A stretch of DNA of 64,000 bases from Roseitalea sp. MMSF_3546 (GCF_030732865.1 NZ_JASHKB010000004.1:120696-184695), one strand, 5' to 3'; shown: positions 17,788 to 27,291, counted from the first letter of the stretch. The notes: generated from the letters alone by a model not told the origin. Numbers and translations are program-made.

Positions 17788-19428
17788 TCAGAAGCCGCGC
17801 TTGATGCCGCCCAGAATGCCGCGCGCAAGCGCCCGGCCCAGTTGCGTCGACATCGATCTGGCAAGCGATTTGATCGCCGCTTCGGTCACGGTCTGGCGTT
17901 TGTAGCTCGAACGCCGACGCGAGCGGCCGGAACGGCGCGAGCGGCGCGTGCGGCGCCTGCCGGACCGGCGGCGGTCGTCATCGTCATCATCGTCGTCGTC
18001 GCCATACTCGCCATCGGGCAGGCGCCACTGCGAACGGGCGCTGCGTTCGCGGCGCTCGTCTTCGTCCTCGCGCCTTTCCTCCTCTTCCTCGCGGCGGCGC
18101 GCCTCCTCTTCGGCGCGGGCTTCCTCCTGTGCGCGACGGGCGAGCATCTCGGTGGCCGAATCGCGGTCGACGGCCTCGTCATACTGGCCCATGACCGGGC
18201 TGAGCTTGACGATCCGGGCGCGCTCGTTGTCCTCCAGCGGGCCGAGCCGCGATGAAGGCGGGCGAATGAGCGTGCGCTCGACGATGCCGGGCACGCCCTT
18301 GTCCTCGAGCGTGGAGACCAGCGCCTCGCCAACGCCAAGCCGGGTGATCACCTTGAAGCTGTCGAAGTCCGGGTTGGGCCGGAAGGTGTCGGCGGCGGTC
18401 TTGACGGCGCGCTGTTCGCGCGGGGTGTAGGCGCGCAGGGCATGCTGGATGCGGTTGCCGAGTTGCGATAGCACCGTGTCGGGCACATCGAGCGGGTTCT
18501 GGGTGACGAAGTACACGCCCACGCCCTTGGACCGGATCAGCCGTACGACCTGCTCGACGCGCTCGACCAGCACCTTGGGCGCCTCGTCGAACAGCAGATG
18601 CGCCTCGTCGAAGAAGAAGACCAGGCGCGGCTTGTCCGGGTCGCCGACCTCGGGCAGTTCCTCGAACAGTTCCGACAACAGCCACAGCAGGAAGGTCGCG
18701 TAAAGGCGCGGGTTCATCATCAGCCGGTCGGCGGCGAGGATGTTGATCGCGCCGCGGCCGTCCGGCGTGGTGCGCATGATGTCGGCGATGCGCAGCGCCG
18801 GCTCGCCGAAGAAATGCTCGGCGTGCTGCTGTTCGAGCACCAGCAGCTTGCGCTGAATGGCGCCGATGGAGCGGCGATTGACCGAGCCATAGCGGTGCGA
18901 GAGTTCGCGCGCGCGTTCGGACATGTGCGTGAGCAGGCTGCGCAGGTCCTCAAGATCGAGAAGCAGCAGCCCTTCCTCGTCGGCGATGCGGAAGGCGATG
19001 TTGATGATGCCCTCCTGGGCGTCCGAGCAGTCCATCAAGCGCGACAGCAGCAAAGGCCCCATCTCGGAAATGGTGGTGCGGATCGGATGGCCCTTTTCGC
19101 CGAACAGGTCCCAGAAGATGACCGGAAATTCCTGGAACTCGTAGGGGTCAAGGCCGATCGTCCTGGCACGCTCGAGCAGGAAGTCCTTCGGCTCGCCCAT
19201 GGCCGCGATGCCGGAGACATCGCCCTTGATGTCGGCGCAGAACACCGGGACGCCGGCGTTGGAGAACCCTTCGGACAGGATCTGCAGGGTGACGGTCTTG
19301 CCGGTGCCCGTCGCACCGGTGATCAATCCGTGCCGGTTGGCGTATTCGAGCTCGAGATGCTCCTTCTGGTTGAGCGTGTCGTCCGGCTTGCGGCTGGTGC
19401 CGACGAAAATCCGTTCGCTATCGATCAT
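17788..19428 (-). CDS. HerA-like / DUF853 family ATPase
   Basis: A 546-residue P-loop ATPase of the DUF853 (bacterial HerA/VirB4-like) family. Walker A is GATGTGKT (residues 38-45) and Walker B is LVFFFDEAHLLF (269-280). The sequence IRSKGVGVYFVTQNPLDVPD matches the sensor region. The last ~100 residues are odd: alternating Arg/Glu repeats (EEARRREEEEERREDEDE type), then an Asp run and Arg/Ser-rich basic stretch, ending in a small folded tail. Such charged tails vary between relatives. Function is not well defined; DNA translocation is assumed. A start 30 bp upstream (19458) is also possible. Confidence 0.88.
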   Translation of the reverse strand: MIDSERIFVGTSRKPDDTLNQKEHLELEYANRHGLITGATGTGKTVTLQILSEGFSNAGVPVFCADIKGDVSGIAAMGEPKDFLLERARTIGLDPYEFQEFPVIFWDLFGEKGHPIRTTISEMGPLLLSRLMDCSDAQEGIINIAFRIADEEGLLLLDLEDLRSLLTHMSERARELSHRYGSVNRRSIGAIQRKLLVLEQQHAEHFFGEPALRIADIMRTTPDGRGAINILAADRLMMNPRLYATFLLWLLSELFEELPEVGDPDKPRLVFFFDEAHLLFDEAPKVLVERVEQVVRLIRSKGVGVYFVTQNPLDVPDTVLSQLGNRIQHALRAYTPREQRAVKTAADTFRPNPDFDSFKVITRLGVGEALVSTLEDKGVPGIVERTLIRPPSSRLGPLEDNERARIVKLSPVMGQYDEAVDRDSATEMLARRAQEEARAEEEARRREEEEERREDEDERRERSARSQWRLPDGEYGDDDDDDDDDRRRSGRRRTRRSRRSGRSRRRSSYKRQTVTEAAIKSLARSMSTQLGRALARGILGGIKRGF

Positions 19429-19582
19429 GTGCGCCCCGTGCCTTGCTCGTGGATGCAACGGCTATAGTCGGCGCGGGCCGTCCCGACAATGCCGGCCGCG
19501 GCGACGCTGTCTTATCCGCATCGCCGGCCTTGCCTTCGGCAATGGGTACTCTCCCCTTGATCCATCGCCACTGATCCGCCTA

Positions 19583-19596
19583 TGACGTAAACGTCA
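19583..19596. promoter_or_regulatory. Perfect palindrome, candidate operator
   Basis: TGACGT-AA-ACGTCA, a perfect inverted repeat with a 2-bp centre, located 20 bp before the DUF2267-like start codon and overlapping where its promoter or ribosome site would be. MerR-type regulators of alphaproteobacterial catabolism bind ACGT-AA-ACGT-like sites, which is a loose resemblance only. Confidence 0.45.
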
Positions 19597-19615
19597 AAGT
19601 CTTGCGGAGGCAGCC

Positions 19616-19987
19616 ATGGACGAACTGATCGCGCGCATCACCGAGCATGTCGGCATCGATGCCGAAAAGGCGCAAAGCGCGGTGGGCATGATCCTGGGCT
19701 TCCTGCAAAAGGAAGGCCCGCAGGACAGGGTCGGCGAGATGATGGCCGCCCTGCCCGGCGCACAGGAACTGATCGACCGCGCCGGCGGCGGCGGTGGCGG
19801 TTTCCTTGGCGGGCTGATGGGCGGCGGCGTGATGGGACTTGGCCAGCAGCTCATGGGCCTGGGGCTGGGCATGGGCGAGATCGCCGGCATCTCCAAGGAG
19901 ACCATGGCCTATGCCAAGGAAAAGGTCGGCGACGAGCCGGTCGACGAGGTCATCGGCTCCATTCCCGGCCTCAGCCAGTTCATCTGA
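19616..19987 (+). CDS. DUF2267-like small protein
   Basis: A 123-residue protein with an N-terminal helical part (MDELIARITEHVGIDAEKAQ), a Gly-rich hydrophobic centre at about residues 58-90 (GGGGGG, then repeated Gly/Leu/Met) and a C-terminal KEKVGDEPVDEVIGSIPGLSQF. This resembles short proteins in Rhizobiales usually labelled DUF2267 or left hypothetical. The glycine-rich centre could sit on a membrane or make multimers; function unknown. The start ATG 19616 follows GGAGG. A palindrome immediately upstream suggests regulation. Confidence 0.7.
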   Translation: MDELIARITEHVGIDAEKAQSAVGMILGFLQKEGPQDRVGEMMAALPGAQELIDRAGGGGGGFLGGLMGGGVMGLGQQLMGLGLGMGEIAGISKETMAYAKEKVGDEPVDEVIGSIPGLSQFI

Positions 19988-20056
19988 GGCGGCCCGACCC
20001 GGCCGCGAACCGGCTGGCACGCGCCATGCTCCTGCACGGTCGGCAGGAGGGTGGCG

Positions 20057-21430
20057 ATGGACAGGCGACAGTTTCTGACCCGTTTTGGCACAGCGGCAGC
20101 CGCGGCAATGACCGCGCCGGCCGCGCTGGCCGAAAACGGCACGGCCGGGATCGAGCTGGCCGACCTGCGCGGATCGGTCAGCGCGCTCGACTATCAGGTG
20201 CGGCCCGGCGCGGTCGACGATCAGTCCGCGCGTTTCCAGCGCATGCTCGATGACGCCGCGCAGCGCGGCGTGCCTGTCTTCCTGCCGGCCGGCCTCTATG
20301 TCATCTCGAACATCAAGCTGCCCGAGGGCGCGAGCCTTCACGGCGTGCCCGGCCGCACGCAGCTCGTCTATGGCGGCAATGGCCATCTCATCGCCGGCAA
20401 CGATCTGGCCCGCGTCACGCTCGCCGGACTGACGCTCGACGGTGCCAATCGCGTCACCCGCAACGGCGCCGAGGGGCTGATCGATCTGCGCGGCGTCGTC
20501 GACGCGCGCATCGACGACGTGATCGTGCGCGGCGCGGGCCAGGACGGCATCTATCTGGAACGATGCGGCGGGCGCATCGAGCGCTGCACGATCACGGGCG
20601 CGGCGCGGTTCGGCGTCTATGCAGTCGAAAGCGCCGGGCTTTCAATCATCGGCAACCGGGTCAAGAGCTGCGCCAATGGCGGCATCATTGTCCACCGCTG
20701 GACCGAAGGCCATGACGGCACGATCATCGCCCGCAACCGGATCGAGGGCACCGGGGCGGGCCATGGCGGCACCGGACAGTGGGGCAATGCGATCAACGTG
20801 TTCCGCACCGACGACGTGCTGATCGCCGGCAACCGCATCGAGGGTTCGGCTTTTTCGGCCATCCGCGCCAATTCGGCCCGCAACATCCAGATCACCGGCA
20901 ACAATTGCCGCGCCTCGGGCGAGACGGCGATCTATTCGGAGTTCAGCTTCGAGAACGCGGTCGTTTCGGCCAATGTGATCGATGGCGCGGCGAGCGGCAT
21001 CTCGGTGACCAATTTCGACCATGGCGGGCGCGCGGCGACGGTCTCGGGAAACATCGTCCGCAACATCGTGGCGACCGGCCCCTATGCGGCCGAGCCGCCC
21101 GGCTTCGGCATCGGCATCGCGGTGGAAGCCGATACGGCGGTGACCGGCAACATGATCGAGGGCGTCGCGCTCTATGGCATCAATGCGGGTTGGGGCCGGC
21201 ACTTGCGCGACTGCGTGATCGGCCAGAACGTGGTGCGCAATGCGCATATCGGGATCGCATTCTCGACGGTCGAGGGCGCCGGACAGGTGCTCGTGAGCAA
21301 CAATCTGATCGACGCGCGCAATGGCGCGATCCGCGGACATCGCTGGGCCGAGATCGCCACCGGCGAGCTGCTGGGCGCGCGCCGCGGCATGCCGGCCAAT
21401 GCGGTGCTGGCAAACAACCGGACGGTGTGA
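20057..21430 (+). CDS. Tat-exported right-handed beta-helix repeat protein (TIGR03808 type)
   Basis: A 457-residue protein that starts MDRRQFLTRFGTAAAAAM, a classic twin-arginine signal (RRQFL), with cleavage near ALAEN. The rest is made of repeats with turns such as RITITGNN/VIDGAASGISVTN-like units, spaced as in parallel beta-helices, so it is probably a pectate-lyase-like fold in the periplasm. This is the TIGR03808 group, of unknown function, common in Rhizobiales. AGGAGG at 20045-20050 is well spaced for ATG 20057; GTG at 20051 would sit on the ribosome site. No catalytic polysaccharide-lyase residues could be assigned. Confidence 0.85.
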   Translation: MDRRQFLTRFGTAAAAAMTAPAALAENGTAGIELADLRGSVSALDYQVRPGAVDDQSARFQRMLDDAAQRGVPVFLPAGLYVISNIKLPEGASLHGVPGRTQLVYGGNGHLIAGNDLARVTLAGLTLDGANRVTRNGAEGLIDLRGVVDARIDDVIVRGAGQDGIYLERCGGRIERCTITGAARFGVYAVESAGLSIIGNRVKSCANGGIIVHRWTEGHDGTIIARNRIEGTGAGHGGTGQWGNAINVFRTDDVLIAGNRIEGSAFSAIRANSARNIQITGNNCRASGETAIYSEFSFENAVVSANVIDGAASGISVTNFDHGGRAATVSGNIVRNIVATGPYAAEPPGFGIGIAVEADTAVTGNMIEGVALYGINAGWGRHLRDCVIGQNVVRNAHIGIAFSTVEGAGQVLVSNNLIDARNGAIRGHRWAEIATGELLGARRGMPANAVLANNRTV

Positions 21431-21436
21431 GGCGGG

Positions 21437-21754
21437 TCACACCGCGCGGCGCAGATCGAGTTCGGCGCCCTCATGGGCCGCCAGATAGGACAGCACCGCA
21501 AACAGATTGTCGGCGCGCGGATTGCCGTCCGGGCCAAGCATTCGCATCAGGCTCTTGGGGTTCTTGTCCAGATCCCGGCCCAAGCGCTCGAAACCGACGG
21601 TGGCGTTTACATAATCGCGCAGCATGATCTTGCCGCTCGCTATGTCGTCGGAAAGAAACGCGTCCAGCGCTTCACGCAGCAAGCCGAGCCGGAACTCGGG
21701 ATCGCGCTGCGCGCGGGTTTTCACCGTTTGCTGAAATTCACGTGTCAGCGCCAT
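21437..21754 (-). CDS. Antitoxin, HigA2-like helix-turn-helix (addiction module antidote)
   Basis: A 105-residue DNA-binding antitoxin. The region LRDYVNATVGFERLGRDLD then KNPKSLMRMLGPDGNP matches the putative addiction-module antidote family (TIGR02684-like), which pairs with Gp49/RelE-like toxins. It lies 3 bp after the toxin gene, in the toxin-first order used by HigBA-type modules. It likely binds its own promoter and neutralises the toxin. Its stop codon lies 7 bp from the end of the convergent right-handed repeat gene. Confidence 0.82.
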   Translation of the reverse strand: MALTREFQQTVKTRAQRDPEFRLGLLREALDAFLSDDIASGKIMLRDYVNATVGFERLGRDLDKNPKSLMRMLGPDGNPRADNLFAVLSYLAAHEGAELDLRRAV

Positions 21755-21757
21755 GCC

Positions 21758-22084
21758 TCAAGCCTTGTCCTTTCGGGCCTTGTAGTCGGCCCACATCCAC
21801 TTTGCGTTCTCAATGTCCCTTTGCTGTCTCCGCTTTGTGCCGCCAACAAGCAAGATGATCAGTTCCCGCCCGTCCCGACCGAAATACACACGGTAGCCGG
21901 GACCATGATCGACACGCCGCTCGAAAACGCCATCACCCACCGATTTCACATCGCCCAGATTTCCGCTTTCGATCCGAACCAATACGCGCCGCACCCTCAA
22001 GGCGGCGGTTGCGTCAAGTTCGTCGAACCAGTCCGCAAATGGCGACCGGCCCAGCGCAGTCTCGTACTCCTTCAGGACGAACAT
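21758..22084 (-). CDS. Toxin, HigB/RelE-like (Gp49 family)
   Basis: A 108-residue toxin. Family features: ERRVDHGPGYRVYFGRDG, the central core of the Gp49/HigB-like domain, with Arg/Tyr residues typical of ribosome-dependent mRNA endonucleases, and LLVGGTKRRQQRDIENAK near the end. It most likely cuts mRNA at the ribosome when the antitoxin is degraded. The gene is first in a two-gene unit. The ~20 bp upstream of the ATG (22085-22105) contains TACTATAAA, a candidate -10 that would give a very short leader. Confidence 0.85.
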   Translation of the reverse strand: MFVLKEYETALGRSPFADWFDELDATAALRVRRVLVRIESGNLGDVKSVGDGVFERRVDHGPGYRVYFGRDGRELIILLVGGTKRRQQRDIENAKWMWADYKARKDKA

Positions 22085-22141
22085 CGTTTATAGTAACACA
22101 TACGCAACCATACTGTGCCCGTCCGATAATCTCAAGCGCGC

Positions 22142-23656
22142 TCAAAGCGTCTGGTTGTAGTCGCCCACCTCGGGGTTCTCGCGCAGCACCGCGTCCACCG
22201 CCTCGAACATCTGAACCTTGCGCGCGTCGGAGACCGGGCTTTCGACCACGACCACCAGTTCGGGCTTGTTTGAGGAGGCACGCACCAGGCCCCAGGTGCC
22301 GTCCTCGGCGACGATGCGCACGCCGTTGACGGTGACCAGCTCGGCGATCGGCTGGCCGCCGACCGTCTCGCCCTGCGCCTTCATCTCTTCAAAGCGCTTC
22401 ACAACCCGGTCGACGACCTCATACTTGACCTCGTCGTCGCAATGGGGCGACATGGTCGGCGAGCCGAAGGTCAGCGGCAGCGCGTCATAGAGTTCGCCCA
22501 TCGACTTGTCCGGATTTCGGTCGAGCATCTCGCAGATGGCGATCGCGGTCACCAGACCATCGTCATAGCCATGGCCGATGGGCGGGTTGAAGAAGAAATG
22601 GCCGGACTTCTCGAAGCCGGCGATCGCGCCGATCTCGGTGACCCGGCGCTTGATGTAGGAATGGCCGGTTTTCCAGTAGTCCGTCTCGGCGCCGTGCTCG
22701 GCCAGCACCGGATCGGTCTTGTAAAGGCCGGTCGACTTGACATCGGCGACGAATTTGGGATCCGGGTGCTGGGCCGCGATATCGCGGGCCAGCATGACGC
22801 CGACCTTGTCGGCGAAGATCTCGCGGCCCTTGCTGTCGACCACGCCGCAGCGGTCGCCATCGCCGTCAAATCCCAGCCCGACATCGGCGCCGTGCTCGAG
22901 CACGGCGTCGCGAATGGCGTGCAGCATCTGCATGTCCTCGGGATTGGGATTGTAGCGCGGGAAGGTGTGATCGAGTTCGACGTCCAAGGGGATGACCTCG
23001 CAGCCGATGCGTTCGAGCGCCTGCGGGGCGAAGGCGCCGGCCGTGCCATTGCCGCAGGCGGCGACCACCTTGAGCTTGCGCCCGATGCCGTGGCCCTCGA
23101 CCAGTTCGTCGATATAGCGCTCGCGAAAGCCGCCGATCGCCTCATAGCTGCCGCCGCCCGGCGCCTCCCATTTGCCTTCGAGCACCAGATCGCGCAGCGC
23201 GCCCATCTCGTCGGGGCCGAAAGTCAGCGGGCGCTCGCAGCCCATCTTGACCCCGGTCCAGCCGTTCTCGTTGTGGGAGGCGGTGACCATCGCCACCGAC
23301 GGCACGTCGAGCGCGAACTGGGCGAAATAGGCCATGGGCGTTATGGCCAGCCCGATGTCCTTGACATTGGCGCCGGCGGCCATGAGGCCCTGGGCAAGCG
23401 CCAGCTTGATGCCCAGCGAATAGGACCGGAAATCATGGGCGATGACGATGTCGGGGCCGGCGCCGCGCTGGCGGATGAGCGTGCCGAGGCCCATGCCGAG
23501 CGCCTGTATGCCCAGAAGGTTGATCTCGGGCGGGGTGTCCGAGCCGGGATGGCCGAACCACCAACGCGCGTCATATTCGCGAAAGCCCGTCGGCTTGACC
23601 AGCGGCGTGGTCTCGAACTCGAAGGTGTTGGGGGCGATCTGGGCAAGCGGTTTCAT
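22142..23656 (-). CDS. Phosphomannomutase/phosphoglucomutase
   Basis: A 504-residue alpha-D-phosphohexomutase that interconverts hexose 6- and 1-phosphates to supply nucleotide sugars. The phosphoserine is Ser127 in VTASHNENG; the metal loop DGDGDR is at 264-269; the sugar-specificity and phosphate-binding regions lie near GFEKSGHFF and RASSNKPEL. It is the last gene of the exopolysaccharide cluster, so mannose-1-P or glucose-1-P for polymer building is the natural role. The second of two adjacent ATGs (23656) is better placed after AGGAG. Whether it prefers mannose or glucose cannot be told from sequence. Confidence 0.93.
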   Translation of the reverse strand: MKPLAQIAPNTFEFETTPLVKPTGFREYDARWWFGHPGSDTPPEINLLGIQALGMGLGTLIRQRGAGPDIVIAHDFRSYSLGIKLALAQGLMAAGANVKDIGLAITPMAYFAQFALDVPSVAMVTASHNENGWTGVKMGCERPLTFGPDEMGALRDLVLEGKWEAPGGGSYEAIGGFRERYIDELVEGHGIGRKLKVVAACGNGTAGAFAPQALERIGCEVIPLDVELDHTFPRYNPNPEDMQMLHAIRDAVLEHGADVGLGFDGDGDRCGVVDSKGREIFADKVGVMLARDIAAQHPDPKFVADVKSTGLYKTDPVLAEHGAETDYWKTGHSYIKRRVTEIGAIAGFEKSGHFFFNPPIGHGYDDGLVTAIAICEMLDRNPDKSMGELYDALPLTFGSPTMSPHCDDEVKYEVVDRVVKRFEEMKAQGETVGGQPIAELVTVNGVRIVAEDGTWGLVRASSNKPELVVVVESPVSDARKVQMFEAVDAVLRENPEVGDYNQTL

Positions 23657-23709
23657 CATGTCTCCTGGGGCGATTGCGGCGCGGATTTCGGGGATGCTGG
23701 CAGCCGAAC

Positions 23710-24900
23710 CTAACCGAGATCGGCCCTGGCGCCAATCGCCGCTTCGGTCCGCGCGCGGCTGGCGGTCCCGGGCGCCGAACGGTGCGGACGCGCATGTGGT
23801 TGCACCACCGTACGATAGGCCGTTTCGGCGCGTGCGGCGACGGCCGGCCAGGTGAACGCCGCGCGCACCCAGGCGCGGCCGGCCTCGCCCATCTGCGCGC
23901 GCCTTTCATCGGTCAGGACCATGGCCCGCGCCATGGCATCGGCCAGCGCGGCATCTGTGCCCTCCACCCACCAGCCGCAGCCATGCGTTTCCAGCCCGCC
24001 CCAGGGCGCGCCATGGCTGGCGACGACCGGTGTGCGGCACACCAGCGCCTCGGCCACGGTCAGGGCGAAGTTGTCGCGGCGCGTTGGCAGCACGAACAGG
24101 CCCGCTTGGGCCAGAAAGCGCGCCTTGTCGGGCCCGTAGAGCGGCCCGGAAAGCGTCACCCGCTTGAGCGCGAGAGCGTCGATCATCGCCCGCAATCGCC
24201 GCGCGTGGCCGGCCTCGTCCTGCCCGGCGATCGCCAGTGACCAGTCCGGATGGTCCGGCGCGATCCGTGCCCAGGCGCGCAGCAGGCGGTCGAGCCCCTT
24301 GATGGGATGAATGCGCCCCAGCGTGACGATGCGCTTCTTGCGCGGCGCGGACACATGCGGGGCGATGTCGTCGACGCCGTTTGGGTAGACCGCGATCGGC
24401 CCGGTCAGCCCGAAGGCGCGAAACTGGGCCGCCTCGGTTCGGTTGGTGGCGTGCAGCCAGGCGGCGCGACGCAGGCAGCGATCCAGATAGGCGATGCGGG
24501 CCAGCCGTTTCTTGACGCGGGAGCGGGCGAGGCCTTCGGGCGCAAACGCGTTGTGAGGCGAGACCACGAGCGGGCGGCCGGTGCGCGCCGCCCAGCGCTC
24601 GGCGACAAGGGCGGTGTGCTGCCAGACGCTGTGCAGATGGACGATGTCCGGATCGAACCGCATCAGGGCGCCGAACATGTCGGGCGCGAAGCCGCATTCG
24701 GCGGGCCCGCGCACCGGGAACGCGGTTGCCGGCGCGCCGCGCCACTGGACCGCATCGCCGGCCTGCCAGGCCCGATCGCCAAGGCCGAAAACATGCACAT
24801 CGTGGCCGCGCGCGGCCAGATGCGCCGACAGCCCCTCAACGACATTGCGCACGCCCGAGGCATGCACCGAAAGCCGCGCGGCGATCATGGCGATCCTCAT
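23710..24900 (-). CDS. Glycosyltransferase family 4-like
   Basis: A 396-residue GT-B enzyme. The N-terminal domain begins MRIAMIAARLSVHASGVRNVVEGL, with the Gly-rich acceptor loop. The C-terminal nucleotide-sugar domain has KRIVTLGRIHPIKGLDRLLRA and the EX7E-like block FVLPTRRDNFALTVAEALVCRTPVV. It adds a sugar to a lipid-linked precursor on the cytoplasmic face of the membrane. It overlaps the previous gene by 4 bp (ATGA at 24897-24900). The last ~20 residues are Ala/Arg-rich and probably not part of the fold. Donor and linkage are unknown. Confidence 0.9.
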   Translation of the reverse strand: MRIAMIAARLSVHASGVRNVVEGLSAHLAARGHDVHVFGLGDRAWQAGDAVQWRGAPATAFPVRGPAECGFAPDMFGALMRFDPDIVHLHSVWQHTALVAERWAARTGRPLVVSPHNAFAPEGLARSRVKKRLARIAYLDRCLRRAAWLHATNRTEAAQFRAFGLTGPIAVYPNGVDDIAPHVSAPRKKRIVTLGRIHPIKGLDRLLRAWARIAPDHPDWSLAIAGQDEAGHARRLRAMIDALALKRVTLSGPLYGPDKARFLAQAGLFVLPTRRDNFALTVAEALVCRTPVVASHGAPWGGLETHGCGWWVEGTDAALADAMARAMVLTDERRAQMGEAGRAWVRAAFTWPAVAARAETAYRTVVQPHARPHRSAPGTASRARTEAAIGARADLG

Positions 24901-26042
24901 GGGACACCCTGCCCTGCGGCCACAGCGTTCATGCAGGCAAGGAAGCGCCTGGTCATGTCATCGAGATTGAACGCGGTCTGGGTGACCGCGACGGCCCGCC
25001 GCGCCATGGCGTCGAGCCGCTCTTGATCGTCGCAAACAGACGCAATGGTGCGGGCAAGCGCGCCGGCATCGCCTTCGGCAAAGGCGAGGCCCGTGGCACC
25101 GGGCTCGAAAGCGGCGATCTCGGGCATGTGATGCCAGCGATTGTCGTGGACGATCGCAGGCAGACCATAGGCCATGGCGTGGATGAGGCCGAGGCCGACC
25201 GCGCCGGGATAGACGAAGGCGCGGCAGCGATTGGCGATGGCGGCGATCGCGACCTCGTCGGTCAGCGCACCGTGCCACGCAATGCGCTCATCAAGGCCAA
25301 ACCGCTCGGCCGCGGCCCTGATCGAAGGATCGGCGTCCCCGATCACGTGAAGGCGCATATCGCCGCAATCGGGCCGGCGCAGCGCATCGAGCAGAAGGCC
25401 GAAGCGCGCCTTGCCCGTCAGCCGGCCGATGAACAGCAGCGCGCGCCGGCGCGTGGCGGCGCGGTATGGGGCACGCAGGGCGCGGATCGGCGCGGTGTCG
25501 ATGCCGTTGCCAAGCGCGAAGGCCGGCCGGGTGCCGCCGGTCCTGCGGTAGTCGGCGATCTCGCGGTCGGTATAGAAAAGGATGGCGTGCGCGTGGCGCA
25601 TCATCCGAAGGCGCAGGCGCAGATTTCGGCCGGTGCTGGTCGCGCTCCAGAACTGGCCCCACCAGACGACGCGCGCGCCACACGCGCGTGCGCGCAGGAG
25701 CGTTGCGAGATTGGCCAGATTGCGCGGCTCGCCGCTGACGACGACGATGTCGCCCGGCCCGATCTGGATGCCGCCGGCGCCGCCTTGCCAGCAAAGGCCG
25801 AAGGGCAGCGGCCGAAAGGCCGCAAGCGGGGCCAGCCACGGCCGGTCGCAGGGCGCGCCGATCACCGCGTCGTGCTGCGGCGTCGCGTGAACGACAAGGC
25901 GCTCTTCAAGCACCGCGGCCAGGTGCTCGAAGAACGGCGCGCGATAGTGCGCGACGGTCGGATGCAGGACGACGATGCGCCGTGGTCTCGCGCAGGCCGG
26001 CGGCCGAGCGGTCCTCCGCGCAATGGCCTGTGGCGCGCTCAT
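24897..26042 (-). CDS. Glycosyltransferase (GT-B, group 1-like)
   Basis: A 381-residue glycosyltransferase. The first domain begins near RRIVVLHPTVAHYRAPFFEHL, which resembles GT4 enzymes that bind lipid acceptors. The donor domain shows ALLFIGRLTGKARFGLLLDAL and ends with RAFVYPGAVGLGLIHAMAYGLPAIVHDN, where the usual E of EX7E is replaced in the GLGLIHAMA block. It is in the middle of the exopolysaccharide operon. Start ATG 26042 overlaps the upstream gene's stop (ATGA), so translation is coupled. Substrate unknown. Confidence 0.87.
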   Translation of the reverse strand: MSAPQAIARRTARPPACARPRRIVVLHPTVAHYRAPFFEHLAAVLEERLVVHATPQHDAVIGAPCDRPWLAPLAAFRPLPFGLCWQGGAGGIQIGPGDIVVVSGEPRNLANLATLLRARACGARVVWWGQFWSATSTGRNLRLRLRMMRHAHAILFYTDREIADYRRTGGTRPAFALGNGIDTAPIRALRAPYRAATRRRALLFIGRLTGKARFGLLLDALRRPDCGDMRLHVIGDADPSIRAAAERFGLDERIAWHGALTDEVAIAAIANRCRAFVYPGAVGLGLIHAMAYGLPAIVHDNRWHHMPEIAAFEPGATGLAFAEGDAGALARTIASVCDDQERLDAMARRAVAVTQTAFNLDDMTRRFLACMNAVAAGQGVP

Positions 26043-27244
26043 CGGGACCATCCGCCGAAAGGCCGTCGCGCCGCCAGGGCACAGGCGATGGTCATCGCCA
26101 TGGCGATCCACAGCACGGTGTGGCCCCAGATGCCGCCGCTGACCATGGACTGGCCGAGCGCCTTGACCAGGACCAGCGCCGTGAACACGGCGAAACGCGG
26201 CGCGGCGGGATCGCGCAGCACCGTCCAGGCAGCGCGTCCGGCGATGATCAGCGCGATCATCAGGATCGCCGTGCCGGCCAGCCCCAGCGCGATCAGCGAT
26301 TCAAGAAACAGATTGTGCGGATAAAAGCCGAAGGCGGTCTCGTAGATGCGGTCGCCGAACAGGGGATGATCGAGGAATTGCGTCCAGGCCGCGCGCCATT
26401 GTTCGAGGCGGATCTGCGCGCTGCCGCCGTCCAGGCGCATGCGCGCGAGCGTGCCGGCGAACAGGTCGAGGCGCAAGAGCGCCATGGCCAGCGCGGCAAA
26501 GACGCCAAGGCCGGCCAGAATCGCGACCGCGCCGCCGATCAGCGGACGCCGGCCGGAGGCGAACAGGACGATGAGTGCCAGCACCGTCGCGATCAGCGGG
26601 CCGCGCGACTTGGCATAGGCGATGACCAGAACGAGGATCGGCACGGCCAGCAGCGACAGGACCCGGACAAGCCGGCTGCGGTCGGCAAAGACCATCAGGA
26701 ACAGCAGGTAGTCGAGCGCGAGCGCCGAAAGCGCGATGGGATTGACCTTGCCGAGCGCCAGACGCGTTTCGCTCGACCGGGCCAGCGCCTCGAGATTGAA
26801 TGCAAGGCCAATCAGGAAGACCACCAGAAGTGCGCTCATGGCGCGCGCGAATGCGCCATCGTCAAGCCGGTCGGCGTTGACGGCCATGGCGATCGCGGGC
26901 AGCAGCGCCGATCCGAACAGGAAGCCGAACAGCACGTCCGGGCCGACATAGACCGGCAGGTCGCGGACAAACGCGTTTTCGGCTGCGCGCAGTCCGAAAA
27001 GCAGCATAAAGGCGCTCATCGGCATCAGCGCCCAAACGAGCGGCCGCCGCAGGCGGGTGGCGATGAGCGCGACGGACGAAAGGACGAGCACGAGCACGCC
27101 GGCGCGATAGAGCGTCGACAGGCCGGCGCCCTCGTCGATGAGGCGGGCGGCGAGCGGTGCGATGGTCCCGTAGCCGAACAGCGCGATCACGCACACGGCG
27201 GTCACATAGGCCGATGCCGGCACCGCGAAGGCGGAGCGCGTCAT
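26039..27244 (-). CDS. O-antigen ligase / Wzy-like polymerase
   Basis: A 401-residue polytopic membrane protein with about 11-12 hydrophobic segments. A large periplasmic loop near residues 265-330 (ARMRLDGGSAQIRLEQWRAAWTQF onward to DHPLFGDRIYETAFGFYPHNLFLE) has the R-x10-x-H-N pattern typical of the Wzy_C/O-antigen ligase family. It probably polymerises or transfers repeat units of the polysaccharide in the inner membrane. It starts at ATG 27244 and leaves a 47-bp gap to the upstream glycosyltransferase. The long N-terminal extension in the same frame is not coding. Confidence 0.87.
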   Translation of the reverse strand: MTRSAFAVPASAYVTAVCVIALFGYGTIAPLAARLIDEGAGLSTLYRAGVLVLVLSSVALIATRLRRPLVWALMPMSAFMLLFGLRAAENAFVRDLPVYVGPDVLFGFLFGSALLPAIAMAVNADRLDDGAFARAMSALLVVFLIGLAFNLEALARSSETRLALGKVNPIALSALALDYLLFLMVFADRSRLVRVLSLLAVPILVLVIAYAKSRGPLIATVLALIVLFASGRRPLIGGAVAILAGLGVFAALAMALLRLDLFAGTLARMRLDGGSAQIRLEQWRAAWTQFLDHPLFGDRIYETAFGFYPHNLFLESLIALGLAGTAILMIALIIAGRAAWTVLRDPAAPRFAVFTALVLVKALGQSMVSGGIWGHTVLWIAMAMTIACALAARRPFGGWSR

Positions 27245-27291
27245 CGGCCCGCAGCGGGACGCGCCGCCGGCGCGTAGCGGGCGGGCGACGC

